DNA of 64,000 nt, taken from Streptomyces sp. TLI_235 (lineage in GTDB: Bacteria; Actinomycetota; Actinomycetes; Streptomycetales; Streptomycetaceae). The position numbers and the translations under genes are program-made. Location: contig NSGV01000001.1 in assembly GCA_002300355.1 (NCBI GenBank), forward strand, positions 4,588,001 to 4,652,000, read 5' to 3'. The notes under the pieces are model-generated. The model was not told the origin of the DNA. It was given only the letters and a program-made list of their open reading frames with translations, and ran no database searches. This document shows positions 33,005-42,253 of the stretch, piece by piece; position 1 is the stretch's first letter; each line of letters begins with the position of its first letter.

Positions 33005-34078
33005 ATGAGCGCGGCCCCCGGTCAGGTGGTGGCCGGACGGTACCGGGTGACGGACCGTCCGACGGGTGCCGGCCTGCCCGCACAGGACGTGCACACGGGC
33101 GCGCCGGTGCTGCTGCACGCCCTCGACCTGCCCGAACTGCTCGTCCCCGGCGAGCTGTACGAGGAGCCCGACCGGCGCTGGGGCACGGAGCTCGCCGAAC
33201 TCCTCGGCCGACTGGCCGACCGCGCGCCGCGCCACCCGCGGCTGCTCGTGGAGAGCGGCGCCGCCGCCGAGGACGACCAGCTGTGGGTGGCCGCCGAACG
33301 CCTCGCCGGGGCCTCCCTCGACGAACTCGCCGACACCGGCCCGGTGCCGGCCTACCGGGTGGCCGAACTCGCCGCCGACCTCGCCGGCGCGCTGCGCGCC
33401 CTGCACGAGGCCGACCTGGTGCACGGAAACGTCACGGCCGACGCCGTGCTGGTCTGCGAGGACGGCGCCGCCATGCTCGGCGGACTCCTCCTCGGCGCCG
33501 CCCAGGAGGAGCTCTGTGCCCGGCTCGGCGGCCCGGTGCCGCGCCGCCGCTACGAGGCCCGGGCCGACCTGCTCGGCGCGCGGGCCGAGCGCTGGCCCGC
33601 CGACGCCGGCGCACCCGGGGACTGCTGGGCGCTCGGCGTGCTGCTCTACCGGCAGCTGACCGGCCACGGCCCCTACCCCGAGGACGACCTGCCGACGCTG
33701 CTCGCCGCCGTCCGCGACGGGCGCCGCTACCCGGCGGACGGCTGCGGTCCGCTGCGCGGCCTCGTCGAGGAACTGCTCGACCTCGGCCCGGCCGCCCGGC
33801 CCACCGCCGCGGACGTCCAGCGGCGGCTGCGCGAGCTTCTCGCCGCCGCCCCCGAGCCGTTCGGCCCCGCCGACGGCGAGGCGTCGCCGCTGCTGCCGGT
33901 GGCCCGCCCGGCCGGCCCGGTCGTGGCGCACCCGCGCGGGCGACGCGGCGAGCGGCACCTGCCGGTGCCCCGCGGCCCCTCCCGGGTGCCGCCGGCGCTG
34001 CTCGGCCCGCTGCTGGTCGGCGGCGTGCTGCTGGCCCTCGTCGCGGGGCTCGCCGCGGTCGTCCTGGTGGCCGGCTGA
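33005..34078 (+). CDS. Membrane-anchored pseudokinase
   Basis: 357 residues with the layout of a Ser/Thr kinase (GQVVAGRYRVTD start, AGALRALHEADLVHGNVTADAVL, DCWALGVLLYRQLTGHGPYP) but without catalytic residues. VAVK is replaced by VLLHAL, HRD by HGN (140-142) and the DFG region by MLGGLLLG. One C-terminal helix (LLGPLLVGGVLLALVAGLAAVVLVAG) makes it tail-anchored with the kinase-like part inside the cell. The ATG follows GAGAGGAAG. Between two active-looking receptor kinases it may be a regulatory or scaffold partner; that is inference. Confidence 0.82.
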   Translation: MSAAPGQVVAGRYRVTDRPTGAGLPAQDVHTGAPVLLHALDLPELLVPGELYEEPDRRWGTELAELLGRLADRAPRHPRLLVESGAAAEDDQLWVAAERLAGASLDELADTGPVPAYRVAELAADLAGALRALHEADLVHGNVTADAVLVCEDGAAMLGGLLLGAAQEELCARLGGPVPRRRYEARADLLGARAERWPADAGAPGDCWALGVLLYRQLTGHGPYPEDDLPTLLAAVRDGRRYPADGCGPLRGLVEELLDLGPAARPTAADVQRRLRELLAAAPEPFGPADGEASPLLPVARPAGPVVAHPRGRRGERHLPVPRGPSRVPPALLGPLLVGGVLLALVAGLAAVVLVAG

Positions 34079-34225
34079 CCGCACCCGGCGCGCGACATTC
34101 GCTTTTCGGGCCCCGCCGCAGGGCGGCCCGGTGTGTGGTTGAGAAGATGTCCGTGCGGTGAGTCTGCGGTGCACCGATACCTCCGTCACGGTGACGGTGG
34201 ACTTGAGCATGGGGGAGCGGTCGCC

Positions 34226-35926
34226 ATGGGCGTGCAGGACCGGTCGACGGAGGGCACGGACACCGGCCGGGTACTGGCCGGGCGGTACGTACTCGGTGAT
34301 CGGCTCGGTCGCGGTGGCATGGGCACCGTCTGGCGGGCCCGCGACGAGATGCTCGACCGCGAGGTGGCGGTCAAGGAACTGACCGTCAACCACCTCCCCG
34401 AGGAGGAGCTGGAGATCCTGCAGTCCCGCATGAAGCGGGAGGCCAGGGCCGCCGCCAGGATCAAGCACCCCGGCGTCATCACCATCCACGACGTGCTGGA
34501 GGACGACGGCCGCCCCTGGATCGTCATGGAGCTGGTCGACGGCCGGTCGCTGGCCGACGTGATCAGCCAGGACGGGACCCTCGCCCCGCGCGAGGCCGCC
34601 GAGGTCGGCCTGCAGGTGCTGGCCGCGCTGCACCGCGGCCACCAGCTCGGCGTGCTGCACCGCGACGTCAAGCCCGCCAACGTGCTGCTGGAGAAGGGCA
34701 CCGGCCGGGTCGTCCTGCTGGACTTCGGCATCGCCACCTTCGAGGGCTCCACCGAACTGACCCGCCCCGGCGACCTGGTCGGCTCGCCGGACTACCTGGC
34801 GCCCGAGCGCGCCCAGGGCGAGCGGCCCGGCCCCGCCTCCGACCTGTGGGGCCTCGGCGCCACCCTGTACGCCGCGGTGGAGGGCGAGTCGCCGTTCCGC
34901 CGCACCTCCCCGCTGACCACCCTCGCCGCCGTGGTCGGCGACCCGCTGCCCGAGCCCCGCCGGGCCGGCGCGCTGGGCCCGGTGCTGGCCGCGCTGATGG
35001 CCAAGGACCCGGCGGAGCGGCCCGCCGCCGACGAGGCCGCCCGGATGCTGCGCGAGGTCACCGCCGGGCACACCATGGGCATGAAGGCCCGGCCCGCGGC
35101 CACCGCGCACCGGGTGCCGACCCAGCAGGTGCCGGTGGTCGACCGCACCGAGCCGCCCGCCCGTCCGGCCGGCCACTCGACGACCGCGCCCACCCTGCCC
35201 GTGCCCGAGGCCGCCCCGACCGCGCAGGCCCCGGTGGCCGCGCCCCCGACCGAGCCCGTCCCGCCGGTCGCACCCGCGGGGCCCGCCGGCCGGCGCCGCC
35301 GGCTGCTCCCGCTGCTGCTGGTCGGCCTGGTCGTCGTCCTGGCCGCCGCGGCCGGCGTGTACGTCCTGAAGAGCCGTTCCGGAAGGGACGAGCCGCGCGA
35401 CGACGCGGCCAGCGGCGCGCCGCAGATCACCGTTCCGACCACCCGGGCCTCCGACACCCCCGGGCCCGCGCCCAGCGGCTACGTCTGGAAGCAGGACCCG
35501 GCGGGTTTCCGCTTCCCGATGCCGGTGGCCACCTCGGGCAAGTCGTGGGTGCGCAGCACCGACAACAACGAGATCTACTACAGCCCCGACAACAAGGTGC
35601 ACTACCTGCAGTTCGCGGTGACGGTCGGTCAGCCGCTGACCCCGCTCCAGCACTTCGAGCAGATGGAGCAGAGCATCACCAAGAACCGCCCGGCCTACCG
35701 CCGCGAGAGCCTCACCGGGATCAAGGTGAACGGCCAGGAGGGCGCCGTCTGGGAGTTCAGCTACACGTCGCTCGACGGCTCGGGCCGGCGCCACCTCAAG
35801 GAGGTCGAGTTCCGCACCGAGGACGGCACCTCCTACGACGTGCTGGTGGCCTCCCCGGACAAGGACTGGCAGGAGGCGCTGCGCCGCTTCACGGTCGTGC
35901 TCAACAACTTCTCCGTGGAGGGCTGA
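34226..35926 (+). CDS. Transmembrane serine/threonine protein kinase (second)
   Basis: 566 residues, paralogous to the kinase 2 kb upstream. GRGGMGTV, Lys50 in VAVKEL, HRDVKPANVLL (Asp147) and DFG (166-168) are intact. A Pro/Thr-rich linker precedes one transmembrane helix at about 359-380 (LLPLLLVGLVVVLAAAAGVYVL). The extracellular domain (YVWKQDPAGFRFPMP, YYSPDNKVHYLQFAV) resembles that of the first kinase in outline. The ATG follows GGGGGAG within a leader also found before the first kinase, pointing to an old duplication. Confidence 0.93.
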   Translation: MGVQDRSTEGTDTGRVLAGRYVLGDRLGRGGMGTVWRARDEMLDREVAVKELTVNHLPEEELEILQSRMKREARAAARIKHPGVITIHDVLEDDGRPWIVMELVDGRSLADVISQDGTLAPREAAEVGLQVLAALHRGHQLGVLHRDVKPANVLLEKGTGRVVLLDFGIATFEGSTELTRPGDLVGSPDYLAPERAQGERPGPASDLWGLGATLYAAVEGESPFRRTSPLTTLAAVVGDPLPEPRRAGALGPVLAALMAKDPAERPAADEAARMLREVTAGHTMGMKARPAATAHRVPTQQVPVVDRTEPPARPAGHSTTAPTLPVPEAAPTAQAPVAAPPTEPVPPVAPAGPAGRRRRLLPLLLVGLVVVLAAAAGVYVLKSRSGRDEPRDDAASGAPQITVPTTRASDTPGPAPSGYVWKQDPAGFRFPMPVATSGKSWVRSTDNNEIYYSPDNKVHYLQFAVTVGQPLTPLQHFEQMEQSITKNRPAYRRESLTGIKVNGQEGAVWEFSYTSLDGSGRRHLKEVEFRTEDGTSYDVLVASPDKDWQEALRRFTVVLNNFSVEG

Positions 35927-35977
35927 CCCTCACCGGGCGTGTTCGGCCGCTCACGGGAAAAGGGTGTTACCGGCGGG

Positions 35978-36006
35978 TACACATCCGGCCCGCGAAGGCC
36001 TAGGCT
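35978..36006 (+). promoter_or_regulatory. Promoter of the aldehyde dehydrogenase gene
   Basis: TACACA (35978-35983), a 17-base spacer and TAGGCT (36001-36006). The start would fall at or next to the ATG at 36014, so the transcript is probably leaderless. Confidence 0.5.
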
Positions 36007-36013
36007 GCGCTCC

Positions 36014-37648
36014 ATGACGGACACCACGGCAGACGCACAGGCCCGGTCCACCGGCGAGGCCGGACGCAACCCCGCGGCCCCCGGCGGCGCCCGCACGCCC
36101 GCCACGGTCGTCACGCCCGCCCTGGTCGAACGGCTCGCCCGCGGCATCACCGCCGGCGAGGGCGCCGCGCGGGTCACCACCGCGGCCCCGCTCACCGGCG
36201 AACCGCTGGCCGACCTGCCGCAGTCCTCCCCGGCCGACGTCGAGGAGGCCTACCGGCGCGCCCGCCGCGCCCAGCGGGCCTGGGCCGCGCTGCCCGTCCG
36301 CCGCCGCGCCGCCGTCCTGCTGCGCTTCCACGACCTGCTGCTGGCCCGGCAGGACGAGGTGCTCGACCTCGTCCAGGCCGAGACCGGCAAGACCCGTCTG
36401 CACGCCTTCGAAGAGGTGCTGGCCGCCGCCTCCGCCGCCCGCCACTACGGCCGCAAGGCGCCCTCCTACCTGCGCGACCGCCGCCGCGGCGGCGCCCTGC
36501 CGGTGCTCACCCACACCCTGGAGGGCCGCCGCCCCAAGGGCGTGATCGGCCAGATCTCGCCCTGGAACTACCCGCTGGAGCTCTCCGTCAGCGACGCGCT
36601 GCCCGCCTTCGCGGCCGGCAACGCCGTGGTCAACAAGCCGGACACGCAGACCGCGCTCACCGCGCTGTGGGCCCGCGAACTCCTCGTCGAGGCCGGCCTG
36701 CCCGCCGACGTCTGGCAGATCGTGGTCGGCGACGGCCCGGTGGTCGGCCCGGCCGTGGTCGAGCACGCCGACTACGTCTCCTTCACCGGCTCCACCCGCA
36801 CCGGCCGCCAAGTCGCCCAGCAGGCCGCCGGCCGACTGGTCGGCGCCTCCCTGGAGCTCGGCGGCAAGAACGCGCTGCTCGTCCTCGCCGACGCCGACCT
36901 CGACCGGGCCGCCGAGGGTGCCGTCCGCGCCTGCTTCTCCTCCGCCGGTCAGCTGTGCATCTCCATCGAGCGGCTGCTGGTGCACCGCTCCGTCGCCGAC
37001 GAGTTCCTCGCCCGCTTCACCGCCCGCACCCGGGCGCTGCGCCTCGGCGGCGGCCTCGCCTACGGCGCGGACATGGGCTCGCTGGTCTCCGAGCGGCAGT
37101 TGGAGACCGTCACCCGGCACGTCGAGGAGGCCGTCAAGGCCGGCGCCACCGTCCTGGCCGGCGGCCGCCCCCGGCCCGACCTCGGCCCGCTCTTCTACGA
37201 GCCCACCGTGCTCGACGGCGTCACCCCGGGCATGTCGGTCTGCACCGAGGAGACCTTCGGCCCGGTCGTCTCCGTGTACCGCTTCGACACCGAGGACGAG
37301 GCCGTCGAGATCGCCAACTCCACCCCGTACGGCCTGAACTCCAGCGTGTGGACGAAGGACGCCCGGCGCGGCCGCGCCGTCGCCGCCCGGCTGCACACCG
37401 GCACCGTCAACGTCAACGAGGCCTACGCCGCCGCCTACGGCTCGGTGGCCTCCCCGATGGGCGGCATGGGCGACTCGGGCCTCGGCCGCCGGCACGGCGC
37501 CGAGGGCATCCTGCGCTTCACCGAGGCGCAGACCGTCTCCACCCAGCGGCTGCTGCCGATCGGCCCCTCGCACGGGCTGGACGACGAGCGGTTCGCGGCG
37601 CTGCTCACCACCGGGCTCAAGGCGCTCAAGGCGTTCGGCTTCCGGTAG
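36014..37648 (+). CDS. Succinate-semialdehyde dehydrogenase (NADP+ type)
   Basis: 544 residues of the aldehyde dehydrogenase superfamily: ISPWNYPLELS, VVNKPDTQTALTALWA, FTGSTRTGRQVA, catalytic Glu in LELGGKNALLVL and Cys in SSAGQLCISIERLLV, then EETFGPVVSVYRF and MGGMGDSGLGRRHG. It resembles the actinobacterial GabD2 group that oxidises succinic semialdehyde to succinate, but substrate cannot be fixed by eye. The GMC oxidoreductase follows 65 bases later and may be co-expressed. Confidence 0.85.
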   Translation: MTDTTADAQARSTGEAGRNPAAPGGARTPATVVTPALVERLARGITAGEGAARVTTAAPLTGEPLADLPQSSPADVEEAYRRARRAQRAWAALPVRRRAAVLLRFHDLLLARQDEVLDLVQAETGKTRLHAFEEVLAAASAARHYGRKAPSYLRDRRRGGALPVLTHTLEGRRPKGVIGQISPWNYPLELSVSDALPAFAAGNAVVNKPDTQTALTALWARELLVEAGLPADVWQIVVGDGPVVGPAVVEHADYVSFTGSTRTGRQVAQQAAGRLVGASLELGGKNALLVLADADLDRAAEGAVRACFSSAGQLCISIERLLVHRSVADEFLARFTARTRALRLGGGLAYGADMGSLVSERQLETVTRHVEEAVKAGATVLAGGRPRPDLGPLFYEPTVLDGVTPGMSVCTEETFGPVVSVYRFDTEDEAVEIANSTPYGLNSSVWTKDARRGRAVAARLHTGTVNVNEAYAAAYGSVASPMGGMGDSGLGRRHGAEGILRFTEAQTVSTQRLLPIGPSHGLDDERFAALLTTGLKALKAFGFR

Positions 37649-37713
37649 GCCGGGCGCACCGGTCGCCCGCGCACCCCGCGGACCACCCCCACCCTCGAAG
37701 GAGCAGCGGCACC

Positions 37714-39498
37714 ATGGCGGACAACGGCGGATTCGACTACGACGTGGTGGTGATCGGCTCGGGTTTCGGCGGCTCGGTCGCCGCCCTGCGCCTCACCGAG
37801 AAGGGCTACCGGGTCGCCGTCCTGGAGGCGGGCCGCCGCTGGTCGGCCGACAGCCTGCCGAAGAACTCCTGGGACCTGCGCAACTACCTGTGGGCGCCCG
37901 CCCTCGGTCTGTTCGGCATCCAGCGGATCCACCTGCTGAGCAACGTGCTGGTGCTGGCCGGCGCGGGCGTCGGCGGCGGCTCGCTCAACTACGCCAACAC
38001 GCTGTACGTGCCGCCGAAGGCCTTCTTCGAGGACCGCCAGTGGGGGCGGATCACCGACTGGCAGGACGAGCTCGCGCCCTACTACGACCAGGCGCAGCGG
38101 ATGCTCGGTGTCCGGCTCAACCCCACCGTCACCGACGCCGACACCCACCTGCGGGCGACCGCCGAGCGGATGGGCGTCGGCGACACCTTCCACCTGGCGC
38201 CGGTCGGCGTGTTCTTCGGCGACGGCAAGGACGCGGACGGCGCCGCGAAGGCCGCGCCCGGCACCGAGGTCGCGGACCCGTACTTCGGCGGCGCGGGCCC
38301 GGCCCGGCGCGCCTGCACCGAGTGCGGCGAGTGCATGACCGGCTGCCGGCACGGCGCCAAGAACATGCTGATCGAGAACTACCTCTACCTGGCCGAGCAG
38401 GCCGGCGCCGAGGTGCGGCCGCTGACCACGGTGGTCGGCCTCACCGAGGACGCCGACGGCGGCCTGTCCGTGACCACGGTGCCCACCGACCGGCGCCGCA
38501 AGGGCCCGCGCACCGTGCTGCGGGCCCGCCAGGTGGTGGTCGCGGCCGGCACCTACGGCACCCAGACGCTGCTGCACACCATGCGGGACACCGGCGCGCT
38601 GCCGAGGATCTCCGCGAAGCTGGGCTTCCTGACCCGCACCAACTCGGAGTCGCTGGTCGGCGCGCTCACCGACAACCGCCGCTACCGGCGCAAGACGGGT
38701 GCGCCCAGGGCGGACTTCAGCCGCGGTGTGGCGATCACGTCCTCGGTCCACCCGAACGAGAACACCCACATCGAGCCGGTCCGCTACGGCAAGGGCTCGA
38801 ACGCGATGGGCCTGATGACCATCCTGCAGTTCCCGCACCGCCGCTCCAACCTGCTGTCCTACCTGGCCACCACCGTCCGCCACCCGGTGCTGTCGGCCCG
38901 CAACCTGTCCAAGTACCGCTGGTCGGAGCGGACGATCATCGGCCTGGTCATGCAGTCGCTGGACAACTCGCTGACCACCTTCCGCAAGCCCAAGGGCCTC
39001 GGCCGCGGCCTGCTCACCGCCAAGCAGGGCCACGGCGCGCCCAACCCGGAGCACATCCCGGAGGGCGAGGAGGCGGCGCGGATCCTCGCCGAGGAGATCA
39101 ACGGCTTCGCCGGCACCAACATCGGCGAGCTGATGCGGATGCCGATGACCGCGCACTTCCTCGGCGGCTGCCCGATCGGCGAGGACGCCGAGCACGGCGT
39201 CATCGACCCGTACCACCGGCTGTACGGGCACCCCGGCATCCACGTGGTGGACGGCGCCGCGGTCTCCGCCAACCTGGGCGTCAACCCGTCGCTGACGATC
39301 ACGGCGCAGGCCGAGCGGGCGATGTCGCTGTGGCCGAACAAGGACGAGGCGGACCCGCGGCCCGCGCAGGGCGAGGGCTACCGCCGGGTGGCCGCGGTCG
39401 AGCCCAAGCTGCCGGCGGTGCCCGCCGGTGCGTTCGGCGCCCTGCGGCTGCCGCTGCTGCCCGTGCCGGTGGTTCCCGCCCGCGAGACCCGGGACTGA
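37714..39498 (+). CDS. GMC-type flavin oxidoreductase, ChoD-like
   Basis: 594 residues. FAD dinucleotide fold at the N-terminus (YDVVVIGSGFGGSVAALRL, then Glu38), GAGVGGGSLNYANTLY and the C-terminal HFLGGCPIGEDAEHGVIDPYHRLYG, HPGIHVVDGAAVSANLGVNPS. Cys201, 204, 207 and 211 form CX2CX2CX3C, a ferredoxin-like cluster motif. Position after guaB and guaB3 and before guaA parallels mycobacterial choD (putative cholesterol oxidase). The true substrate is uncertain. The ATG follows GAAGGAG. Confidence 0.85.
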   Translation: MADNGGFDYDVVVIGSGFGGSVAALRLTEKGYRVAVLEAGRRWSADSLPKNSWDLRNYLWAPALGLFGIQRIHLLSNVLVLAGAGVGGGSLNYANTLYVPPKAFFEDRQWGRITDWQDELAPYYDQAQRMLGVRLNPTVTDADTHLRATAERMGVGDTFHLAPVGVFFGDGKDADGAAKAAPGTEVADPYFGGAGPARRACTECGECMTGCRHGAKNMLIENYLYLAEQAGAEVRPLTTVVGLTEDADGGLSVTTVPTDRRRKGPRTVLRARQVVVAAGTYGTQTLLHTMRDTGALPRISAKLGFLTRTNSESLVGALTDNRRYRRKTGAPRADFSRGVAITSSVHPNENTHIEPVRYGKGSNAMGLMTILQFPHRRSNLLSYLATTVRHPVLSARNLSKYRWSERTIIGLVMQSLDNSLTTFRKPKGLGRGLLTAKQGHGAPNPEHIPEGEEAARILAEEINGFAGTNIGELMRMPMTAHFLGGCPIGEDAEHGVIDPYHRLYGHPGIHVVDGAAVSANLGVNPSLTITAQAERAMSLWPNKDEADPRPAQGEGYRRVAAVEPKLPAVPAGAFGALRLPLLPVPVVPARETRD

Positions 39499-39551
39499 TC
39501 CTCACCCGGGACCGACCGTCCGCCGCCCCGCCCGGGCTCGTCCGGGCAGGG

Positions 39552-39583
39552 CAAAGGGCCCCGCGGGGGAACGGGGCCCTTTG
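39552..39583 (+). terminator. Terminator after the ChoD-like gene
   Basis: CAAAGGGCCCCG pairs with CGGGGCCCTTTG, a perfect 12-bp stem and 8-base loop. Confidence 0.85.
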
Positions 39584-40486
39584 TCGTTCAGCACGCGGCG
39601 TCAGGGCAGCGCCGGGTGCTGGGGTGACGGCGCCGGGGGAGGTGCGCCGTCGGGTGGAATGGTTCGGAGGCGGCGGGTCGCCCGGTGGTGTACGGGCCCC
39701 GTCGCGTGCACGGGCCTGGGTCGGCCCTCACGGAGCGTGAGGTGATAACCGTTGTCGCAACCGGCTCGCGGACTCTCCGCGCGGCCGGTCCGCGCCGCCT
39801 CGCGAGGCGGTCGGCCAACCCCCACAACCAGCATCGTGATGGACGGATGCCTTCCTGTGCAACCGATTCGGCGCAGTTCGGCACAGTCCGTTTCCCGGTG
39901 GTGATCCCTCCGGGTGCCGGTCGGCGCGGCCTGCGCCCGTTCCGTGCGGTCGATCGGATCGACTACCCAGCGTAGTAGTCGCAAGCAGGGGCGCACAGGG
40001 GAGTGCGCGGGGCGGCCGAAGGGTGGGACGGGGGCGGCCGAGGAGTGGTACGGGCCCTGGACGGGGGCCCCGAACGAGGTGCGGTGCTGCCGGGAGGCGG
40101 GGAGGCCGGCGCCGGCCTCCCCGCCCCGACGGTCCGTCCGGTCGCGGCCGGGGTCGCTGTCCCCTGCTGCCCGGTCGCCGCACCCCCGCACGGTCCCACG
40201 GCGGGCCTGCGCCCGCCACGCGCGGGAGTGGACCGGATCGGGATCCACGCGTGGTCCTGCCGACCGTCCGGGGCCGCCCGGGCCTGGTTGGCGCGGCGCG
40301 GTCGCACGGTCAAGCGGTGCAACGATGCGCCGCCGTCCCCGGTCACGGTCGTGCAGGTCGGCAAGCGGGTGAAAGCCGTGCGGCCGGCCGCGCCCGGCAC
40401 CCGGCGCCGCCGGGGCGGTCCGAGCGTTCGAGCCGCCCCGGTAGACTCGGCTTCAGACACTCCCCACACCCGCCGGAAGGCCGTCC
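39584..40486. other. Long gene-free region upstream of guaA
   Basis: About 900 bases. Open frames exist on both strands but their composition looks random and none has a ribosome binding site or recognisable motif. It contains perfect dyads at 39795-39810, 39949-39963 and 40096-40125, a stem-loop CCTCAC-N5-GTGAGG at 39726-39742, and near the end TAGACT (40442-40447) as a candidate guaA -10. A non-coding RNA is possible. Confidence 0.5.
40096..40125. repeat. 30-bp perfect palindrome
   Basis: The arm GGCGGGGAGGCCGGC is followed without spacer by its exact complement. As RNA it would fold with a 13-bp stem; it may be a terminator of an unannotated transcript or a cruciform-prone site. Confidence 0.8.
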
Positions 40487-42082
40487 GTGTCCTCTGCTTC
40501 CCCGGACCAGTCCGCAACCGAGAACGACACCGTCCTGGTCGTCGACTTCGGTGCCCAGTACGCCCAGCTCATCGCCCGTCGGGTGCGTGAGGCGCGGGTC
40601 TACAGCGAGATCGTGCCGAGCACCATGCCGGTCGCCGAGATGCTCGCCAAGAACCCGAGGGCGATCATCCTCTCCGGCGGGCCGTCCTCGGTCTACGAGG
40701 AGGGTGCGCCCCGCCTCGACCGCGCGCTCTTCGAGGCCGGCGTGCCGGTCTTCGGCATGTGCTACGGCTTCCAGCTGATGGCCATCACGCTCGGCGGCAC
40801 CGTCGACAACACCGGCGCCCGCGAGTACGGCCGCACCCCGCTGACCGTCAGCCGCTCCGGCTCCACCCTGTTCGAGGGCGTCCCGGCGCAGCACTCGGTG
40901 TGGATGTCGCACGGCGACGCCTGCTCGGCCGCGCCCGAGGGCTTCACCGTCACCGCCTCCACCGACGTCGTCCCGGTCGCCGCCTTCGAGAACGACGACC
41001 TCAGGCTGTACGGCGTCCAGTACCACCCGGAGGTGCTGCACTCCGACCACGGTCAGCAGATCCTGGAGCACTTCCTCTACCGCGGCGCCGGCATCGCGCC
41101 GACCTGGACGACCCACAACGTGGTCGACGAGCAGGTCGCGCTGATCCGCGAGCAGGTCGGCGACAAGCGCGCCATCTGCGGCCTGTCCGGCGGTGTGGAC
41201 TCCGCGGTCGCCGCCGCCCTGGTCAACAAGGCCATCGGCGACCGGCTGACCTGCGTCTACGTCGACCACGGCCTGATGCGCAAGGGCGAGACCGAGCAGG
41301 TCGAGAAGGACTTCGTGGCCGCCACCGGCGTCCAGCTGAAGGTCGTCGACGCCAAGGAGCGCTTCCTGACCGCGCTGGCCGGCGTCAGCGACCCGGAGCA
41401 GAAGCGCAAGATCATCGGCCGGGAGTTCATCCGCGTCTTCGAGCAGGCGCAGGCCGAGATCGTCGCCGAGGCCGGCGAGCACGGCGAGTCGGTGGAGTTC
41501 CTCGTCCAGGGCACCCTGTACCCGGACGTGGTCGAGTCCGGCGGCGGCACCGGCACCGCCAACATCAAGTCGCACCACAACGTCGGCGGTCTGCCCGAGG
41601 ACCTGCAGTTCCAGCTGGTCGAGCCGCTGCGCAAGCTGTTCAAGGACGAGGTCCGGATGGTCGGCCAGGAGCTCGGCCTGCCGGAGGAGATCGTCCAGCG
41701 GCAGCCCTTCCCCGGCCCGGGCCTCGGCATCCGGATCGTCGGCGAGGTCACCGAGGAGCGCCTCGACCTGCTCCGCGAGGCCGACGCCATCGCCCGCGAG
41801 GAGCTCACCGCCGCCGGGCTGGACAAGCAGATCTGGCAGTGCCCGGTCGTGCTGCTCGCCGACGTCCGCTCGGTCGGCGTCCAGGGCGACGGCCGGACGT
41901 ACGGCCACCCGATCGTGCTGCGCCCGGTCTCGTCCGAGGACGCGATGACCGCCGACTGGTCGCGCCTGCCCTACGACGTGCTGGCGAAGATCTCCACCCG
42001 GATCACCAACGAGGTCCGCGACGTGAACCGCGTGGTGCTGGACATCACCAGCAAGCCGCCGGGCACCATCGAGTGGGAGTGA
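40487..42082 (+). CDS. guaA: GMP synthase (glutamine-hydrolyzing)
   Basis: 531 residues. GuaA converts XMP to GMP using glutamine and ATP. The class I amidotransferase domain has VDFGAQYAQLIARRVREA, nucleophile Cys92 in FGMCYGFQ and YHPEV. The ATP pyrophosphatase domain has GLSGGVDSAVAAALV and VDHGLMRKGE. The dimerisation domain ends KPPGTIEWE. The GTG start follows CGGAAGG. The gene is preceded by an unusually long non-coding region. Confidence 0.97.
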   Translation: MSSASPDQSATENDTVLVVDFGAQYAQLIARRVREARVYSEIVPSTMPVAEMLAKNPRAIILSGGPSSVYEEGAPRLDRALFEAGVPVFGMCYGFQLMAITLGGTVDNTGAREYGRTPLTVSRSGSTLFEGVPAQHSVWMSHGDACSAAPEGFTVTASTDVVPVAAFENDDLRLYGVQYHPEVLHSDHGQQILEHFLYRGAGIAPTWTTHNVVDEQVALIREQVGDKRAICGLSGGVDSAVAAALVNKAIGDRLTCVYVDHGLMRKGETEQVEKDFVAATGVQLKVVDAKERFLTALAGVSDPEQKRKIIGREFIRVFEQAQAEIVAEAGEHGESVEFLVQGTLYPDVVESGGGTGTANIKSHHNVGGLPEDLQFQLVEPLRKLFKDEVRMVGQELGLPEEIVQRQPFPGPGLGIRIVGEVTEERLDLLREADAIAREELTAAGLDKQIWQCPVVLLADVRSVGVQGDGRTYGHPIVLRPVSSEDAMTADWSRLPYDVLAKISTRITNEVRDVNRVVLDITSKPPGTIEWE

Positions 42083-42115
42083 TCCCGCCGGCCGATCGCA
42101 CGGCCGATTGAACAT

Positions 42116-42153
42116 CCGCGCCGCCGCTTCCGTACCAGGGAGTGGCGGCGCGG
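42116..42153 (+). terminator. Terminator after guaA
   Basis: CCGCGCCGCC (42116-42125) with GGCGGCGCGG (42144-42153), a perfect 10-bp stem and 18-base loop. Confidence 0.65.
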
Positions 42154-42253
42154 CTGTGTGCGCTGCCGGACCTGCCGCAGAACGCGCACAGCAACGGGCA
42201 GAATCGGACCGGACCTGTCAGCAGTTGACAGGCCGTAAGGGAAGGGCGACGGC

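Noticed and set aside
39601..40248. Long open frames on both strands in the gap before guaA
   Set aside because: The translations are Arg/Pro/Gly-rich without motifs, have no ribosome binding site and show no consistent third-position bias; they look like chance frames in GC-rich DNA.
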